Positions 58,701 to 64,000 of a DNA stretch of 64,000 nt are shown piece by piece. The DNA is taken from assembly GCF_011397635.1 (NCBI RefSeq), contig NC_064770.1:4049826-4113825 (forward strand), written 5' to 3'. The stretch comes from Epinephelus fuscoguttatus. Taxonomy: Eukaryota; Chordata; Actinopteri; Perciformes; Serranidae. Numbering within the stretch: the stretch's first letter is position 1; each line of letters begins with the position of its first letter. The translations under genes and the position numbers were made by a program. Under the pieces are notes generated by a model, which worked only from the letters and a program-made list of their open reading frames with translations, searched no databases and was not told the DNA's origin.

Positions 58701-59873
58701 GGTATCGGCCAAAACTCATCCCTAGATAATATCAATTCCTACCCCTACCCTTTAGTGTCTTTATGAGTCATCCCGGGCTTTAAGTTCAGTATAGACCAGT
58801 CTGCGGCAATAGTTGATGCTGAGAGCAACTGATGTGGTATAAAGAGTGAAAAAGAGCCCATAGGTTTAGAGGGAGGGGAGGTGGATCTGTCAAACAAAAT
58901 CATACTATTACCCAGGAGGCCGCACTTTACGCCCCATGTGAAGCCAAAAACCAGTGTTGTTTTTAATGCAAAGTGTCACAACCATGTTGTATTTATGTCA
59001 CTTCATTTGGTAACAAATATACATATTTTTACATGGGTAAAGCATGTTTTTTTTTCTTAACCTAACCAAGTAGTTTTGTTGCCTAAACCCAACCCCCACC
59101 GTTTCACAACATTAACCACGGATTATCTGTTTCAGCTGTGCCAAAGGGTATGACGAAGTGTTGGATATTTGACGACCTGGTAATGAGAACAGGCTGAGCA
59201 ATCAGGCCTTTACTGTCCAAATTTCATGGGTCCTTGTATCACCTCTTTGCTTGTCAACATTTTGTGGCAACTAAGAAGTAGCTCCAGTTGATCTTAAATA
59301 AGTTTGAGCCCATTTTGTGTCCTCCATATAGGGAAAAGGGCATAAAGCTGCCTAAAAAGGTTTGTTAAACCTCATCTGGTATTAGTTCTTCATTGATCTA
59401 TGACAGTTACAGATTAAATTTTGGCAGCTATTAGGAGCTTTGTATCAAAATATCACCAGAGTTGTCCTTATGAGCATGAAATCATGCTTTAAGATCCATT
59501 ATTGGAAAAATAACAAAACCTGTTATGTACCTGTACATGGACTCTGATCAGAGTATCTTTGTCATGTTATAGAAACCAACAGTAGTTAACAGTCTGTATC
59601 ATTGAAAGACTTGTTTGGCAATGATTTATGGTTTTAAGGTGATCAGATTTGCCAAAATAAGTGTCAGGTTGTGACTTGACAGCATGTCTTGTGTCTCCTG
59701 TGTTTCAGGTGGAAAAGGTTCTGGCTCTCCATGAGCTGAGCTCATCGACGCTACACCACACACAGGGCTGCTCTGCGTTGGATGGTCAGGGCCTGCAGCC
59801 GGGTCTGGAGAAGTTATACGAGATGATCCTGAGGAGGAAGAAGATGCTCCGACACAGCAAGAAGAAGAGATGA
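55658..59873 (+). CDS. arl4d: ADP-ribosylation factor-like GTPase 4D (two coding exons)
   Basis: ARL4D is a small GTPase of the ARF family that acts at the plasma membrane and nucleus; family members recruit ARNO/cytohesin-type exchange factors to drive ARF6 and actin signalling. Coding exons 55658-56101 (148 codons, donor cagag|gtaatt) and 59709-59873 (54 codons plus TGA, acceptor tgtttcag) join in phase 0 as SASE|VEKV to give 202 residues; human ARL4D has 201 as I recall. Motifs: Gly2 for myristoylation (MGNQLTE), P-loop GLDSAGKT 27-34, switch Thr51 (IPTKGFN), WDVGGQ 76-81, NKQD 136-139, CSA 169-171, and a Lys/Arg-rich C-terminus (from 189, ending HSKKKR) typical of ARL4 membrane and nuclear targeting. 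The ATG at 55658 is chosen because the in-frame upstream codons (from 55643) have no ATG. The duplicated start just upstream and the intron within the coding region are unusual. Confidence 0.97.
56387..56727. mobile_element. Inverted-repeat element in the arl4d intron
   Basis: It begins 'tagggctgcacaatta' and ends 'atatatcatgcagcccca', imperfect inverted complements, with the same terminal type as the hAT element at 9297-10294. No intact target duplication was found. It is 341 bp and non-coding. Confidence 0.7.
58010..58724. mobile_element. hAT non-autonomous element with perfect 8-bp target duplication
   Basis: Ends 'tagggatgtccagatccgat' and 'tatcggccaaaactcatccc' (finishing in TA at 58724) are inverted. 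They are flanked by identical GATAATAT at 58002-58009 and 58725-58732. The element is 715 bp, without transposase. It lies in the arl4d intron. Confidence 0.9.
58733..59708 (+). other. arl4d intron, distal part
   Basis: It contains a short segment resembling the interior of family B (about 59060-59130, 'taaccaagtagttttgttgc'). Otherwise unremarkable, leading into the acceptor at 59708. Confidence 0.5.
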
Positions 59874-60725
59874 GGCAGAGAGTTGCAGCTGTGCTGGGGA
59901 TAGAGTTTACTTTGCAACCATTCTTGTCTGTGGACTTTCTCAGCAGCCATGTCTGTGATATTTTGGAACTTTGGTAAGTGAAACCAGAGAGAAGCTTGTC
60001 AGTCCTTCAGACAAGTTGGGATGTCTAAACCAAGTTCAGACGATGGCCTCAACAGTCTGTTCCAAATATTAACACCTTCCTTCACTCATGAGACTTTTTG
60101 GCAGACGTTTGGGATTACGTCTTCCCTCTCCTCACGTCCTATCCTTAAGGGAGCACAGCAGAGAGACATAAAGCTCCAGAGGGGGCAACAGAGGAAAACC
60201 TGTGCAATATATGATTAACAATCACTGATGCACTCACTCCAGCATTGAAGGATATTTTGTACCAACCACTACTTGTTACAACTGTAGTGCCAACAGAAAC
60301 CTGCAGGCCTGGCCCAAGCATCGTTCCTGTTCCTTTCAAGTTTCAGTGTCACACTTAACCCCATATTTTTATGTTGCATGATGTTCACCCACATACCCTT
60401 TTGGGAATATTAAGACAACCCTTTTGTTGATCAAAAGAAGACCATTGTTATTATTCTAGGTTAGAAACTGCCCAATGTTCAGTTAGGTATGTCATTGGGA
60501 CTACAGTTAACATGTGCCACAAATGTGACATTTACGGACTGACACATTAAGGCTGCAGAATTCAGCTGTGCAGGTTTAGATTGTTTTTCACTCCTCACCA
60601 AAGTTGTTTGCTTGTCACAGTTGGGTGTATTTCTGGGTTTGTTGAATGGTTGGTTGGTAAGTTCAAACAAGAAATTGTTTTTATATCGTGTACATTTTGT
60701 TTTGTAAAATGTTAACCTGAATAAA
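59874..60725 (+). other. arl4d 3' UTR with polyadenylation signal
   Basis: The sequence following the stop has no further coding exon. An AATAAA at 60720-60725 is a plausible polyadenylation signal, giving a 3' UTR of about 860 bases. Confidence 0.6.
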
Positions 60726-60744
60726 TTATTGAGCAACTTTGGCA

Positions 60745-63700
60745 TTACTTGCTGGAAACTTGTCTTCATTTTGCCTACCTTATTCATTTCACATTGACTT
60801 ATGGTAGCTGAGACCTCGGCTAGCCTGAGCTGCAGGTGTGTGATTCGATGTCACGATGCATTAGGGGAGATGTGAGAGTGTAATGATGTCTGATAGGTGC
60901 GCACTAATGATATAGTCAGTGTTGTCAGGACATGCCTTTAAACAGATCGACAGCGCTCCCACATTCTACACAGCTGCTGTTCTCTAGAAACAATTACTGC
61001 CAGGACGTCATCAGCATGCTGGTTAGTGATTCATATCTGCAGGTCATAACATAATTACAGCTGTGAGGGGGTGGGAAAAAGAAGTGGAAATACATTACCT
61101 GCCTAATCTGAAAAAAATCCAGTGGCCATTAAACAATGTCTCTAAAAATCTAATGTTGAAGCTGTTGTTTTATCCCCACCACTGTTTGCATATTGGGGAC
61201 AAATTGACATGAACACATCACAGTGCTTGAGATGGGACCGGTACTCAGGTGCAGATTCACTGCTTTGAACTGCAGTTCAGTTTAATAATGATAATAATAA
61301 TAATAATAATACATTTTATTTATAGTTCAGTACACAGTGGAACGGTTATTTATCTGTTTCCAATGTGAAAAATTGTGGATGTGTGGATGGTTCCTTACAG
61401 TCCCATTTTTAGTCACCCCTCTGTTGGGGTACCTAGCACACAGATCTGGTACTAAAAGGTGGAAAAGGTAGAAACACTGCAGTCCGATGATTGGTCAGTT
61501 GAGGACCGTCACTGTCGCGTGGACGAGTTGTGGCTGCTTTTGAAGCTTATGTAACCACTGTTCTTACAGTGGCATGTTTTTCATACATTAGTCAACTAAA
61601 ACCATCTCTGCTCCGAGCATACTGGTTCCTTTTTGGTTCCTTCCAAAAAAAAAAAAGAAAAAAAGAAAACGGACAAATATCTTAGGCTATCATAAAGTTA
61701 ACTCTTGATCTTTCAATGTGACAAAAATTGAACTCAGTCTCATTACCAGCCTTTTCAAAAACTGTCAAGCACTTGAACTGGTTGATTAATATCAATATCA
61801 ATATTAATATTTGTAAATGCTCAAGCCACCACCAAGCTTCAAGCTCCAAAGCTAAAAAATGAACCCAACACAGGAGTGCCAAAAACTGCTGTTCCTCTGA
61901 TGGCCACTTAAAACTGCCTCTGAAGGTGAGTCAATCCCCATAGACCCCCATATTAATATGCCCAACGCTACAGCAGAAATAAACATGTTTACAGCTTGGT
62001 ACACTAATGTTGGTTTGGTAACGTAACTAAAGATTCACAGAATAGTCTACAGGCGTAGGTATAACTGTTGCAAATTCAGTGTGTTTACAGTTCAGCAAAG
62101 TTTAAAATGTCATAGTTGATGCAGCAAAGTTTAAAATGTCATAGTTTCCTCAAAAGTCTTGTTCAGTGTTTGGTTGGTCTAAAAGATCCTCTAATCAGTT
62201 GGACGTTCAGTTTTTCCAGCAAGTACATTTTGTACAGACTGTTTTTCAATAGTGAAAATTAGTATTAGCATTATCACAGTTAACCATCTACTGCTTAGAT
62301 GTAGCAACTGTAATGTCTCCCACTGGTTTATGGTCTACTGTTTCGAGGCCCCGAGCTCAGCATTTTGGTCAGCACCATCTTGGATTTTCAGAGCAAGAAG
62401 TAACCATATTTGGAGCAAAGGGTTCAGCTAACCCTAATGCTAGCTGCTAGTTTGGTTAGTTACAGATATGGCTCCAAAAAATCCAAGATGGCGACAGACA
62501 GGCCAGCCATTAGGAAATGTGGGAAGGGGGACAACATTTTCCAAAATGGACCCCCCATCCACACCCATCTTGGGGGTCCAATGAATGATTACAGAAAAGT
62601 AAAAACAAACACTGACTGAGGAAATCACTGCAAGGTCTTACATCATAAAATCAAATCATGATCTGAACCCTTTGTCGGATGGACCGCACCATTTCACAAT
62701 ACCTGTGGGGGCTGGGAGCATCAGAAATGTGTTTTAATGATAAAAATCCATACGTACATATATATTTATCATGCAAATACATATAAATTATATTGCCAGT
62801 GATATAAGTCAGTAGGTAAATTGTACGTGATACAATTCAAAGCTCAACCATAGACCTTTTTGATGATATAATGTAGGCTACTGTATGAGGCAGCAAAAGA
62901 TTATTCAGATGTGGCCTTTAATTGTCCACCCCTCGAATTTTAACATTTCAACGCATACATTATTAATGACAAAGTGGCTGTGAGAAGTTTGAAGCAAACA
63001 GCTGATGTTCTATGGCAGTATTTGTTGTCTTATGTGGAATAAACAGGTTTCATGTCAGTATCCTAAGGCTAGAGTTTCGTTAGTGGGTCATCCATTATTT
63101 CTCCCACACACCTCTGTTCTAACCTTTCTCTCTTTCTGCGCCTCATCTCACTCCCCTCTCATGCTGCCATTTAATGGTATCAAGTGCTCTGGCTCATATC
63201 TCTGGTCTGTTTGAGGTGGTTGTGCCCTGCAGAGTCCCTTCTGGAGGGGTTCTTCCCAGTGTAAAACAACAGTCTGCTCATATTTCATTTCCATGACATC
63301 AGGAGGGGCTTCTGTTTGTACTGATACCACAGCAGGGATGCAGATGAAGGTTCATAAATCTCTTTTTGTCTTTGTAGACACCCAATGTATTCCTTTTGAC
63401 ATGTTTTCTTTGATAATCTTGTGAACATTGTAACAGTGGTTATGAAACAGTGAAGGCGAAAAGAATTATTTATGTAGCATAATTCATCCACAGAATTACA
63501 CCAGAAGACACCAGTAAGAAAGATCTCTAACACATCTAAAGGCAGAAATGGTTAAAAGCTGAATGGCATGCTCCAGGGCTGACTGAAAAGCATAGCATTG
63601 TAGTGAGATGAATTGTACAAATGAGTGTAATGATTCACACTTTCTAGCAGTCTCACCTTAAAAGATGTGTGATGTTGCATTTAGTTGTATGGATACAAAA

Positions 63701-63809
63701 AGATTACAATGGAAGGTGCTCAAACTGGCTATATTGTACCACAGTAGCCAGAACTATAACTATAATATTATTACTTTCAATAATGTTGTTGTAAGCTACT
63801 GTCATTACC

Positions 63810-63813
<4 letters not shown>
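60745..63813. other. Intergenic region downstream of arl4d, repeats only
   Basis: An (AAT)n-type tract lies at about 61288-61310. About 61860-62640 is an inverted-orientation relative of 15690-16540. No exon was recognised. Short frames in this stretch lack any family similarity that I can see. Confidence 0.5.

Positions 63814-63858
<45 letters not shown>
63814..63858. repeat. (CT)n microsatellite
   Basis: An uninterrupted TC/CT run of about 22 units. Confidence 0.97.
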
Positions 63859-63863
<5 letters not shown>

Positions 63864-63899
63864 ATTGTGTCATGTGGATTACTGTTAATTTATTATGCT

Positions 63900-64000
63900 G
63901 ATCTGTTCTGTACGACATCTATTGCACGTCTGTCCGTCCTGGAAGAGGGATCCCTCCTCAGTTACTCTTCCTGAGGTTTCTACCGTTTTTTTTCCCCGTT
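63900..64000 (+). repeat. Start of a common fish interspersed repeat, cut by window end
   Basis: Contains 'gcacgtctgtccgtcctgg', 'gagggatccctcctcagtta' and 'cttcctgaggtttctaccg', a sequence I recognise as abundant in teleost genomes. The rest lies outside the window. Confidence 0.65.

Noticed and set aside
62410..62619. Small + strand frame downstream of arl4d
   Set aside because: It lies within a repeat that is also present near 15.9 kb and has no splice or start context.

Overview
The window is vertebrate genomic DNA, most probably from a ray-finned (percomorph-type) fish. The evidence is long GT-AG introns, low coding density, dinucleotide microsatellites, CpG-rich promoters, and dense copies of teleost-style repeats: RTE/Rex3-like and L2/Rex1-like LINE remnants, tRNA-derived SINEs, and hAT-, piggyBac- and Harbinger-like non-autonomous elements.

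Four genes are supported. (1) nbr1, + strand: the last six coding exons, 1248-11921. They encode the LC3-interacting region, the amphipathic helix and the UBA domain of the selective-autophagy receptor; the 5' part lies before the window. (2) tmem106a, + strand: a complete 251-codon reading frame in seven coding exons, 30218-38765, with a probable non-coding first exon near 23835-24036. (3) A small ccdc200-like gene on the - strand, 41063-44252, with a possible 5' exon ending at 47653. It was assembled by hand from splice sites and is less certain. (4) arl4d, + strand: two coding exons, 55658-56101 and 59709-59873, encoding a 202-residue ARF-like GTPase, with a CpG-rich promoter near 54050-54337. 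As I recall human 17q21.31, the order NBR1-TMEM106A-CCDC200-ARL4D is the same there, so this looks like a conserved block. Three of the genes act in endolysosomal, autophagic or vesicle biology (NBR1, TMEM106A, ARL4D), but nothing in the sequence shows they are co-regulated.

Region by region: 1-12 kb is nbr1 with repeat-filled introns, including a three-level nest at 5.4-8.3 kb and a hAT element with a perfect 8-bp target duplication at 9.3-10.3 kb. 12-24 kb is the nbr1 3' flank, without recognisable genes. 24-30 kb is the presumed tmem106a first intron, which holds a SINE, a TTAA-flanked element and a three-level inverted-repeat nest (26.8-28.6 kb). 30-39 kb is tmem106a. 39-54 kb holds the ccdc200-like gene, a 5'-truncated LINE (49.4-51.0 kb), a minisatellite-bearing element (48.1-49.2 kb) and a strong hairpin (52.0-52.2 kb). 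54-61 kb is arl4d. 61-64 kb is repeats.

The most unusual points are: a tandem duplication of the arl4d start region that places a truncated 58-codon copy upstream of the real start; an intron inside the arl4d coding region; the ccdc200-like gene, whose second intron is almost entirely one transposon; and a family of elements (at least seven copies here) carrying an internal minisatellite. I see no bacterial-type or otherwise clearly new defence or metabolic system.
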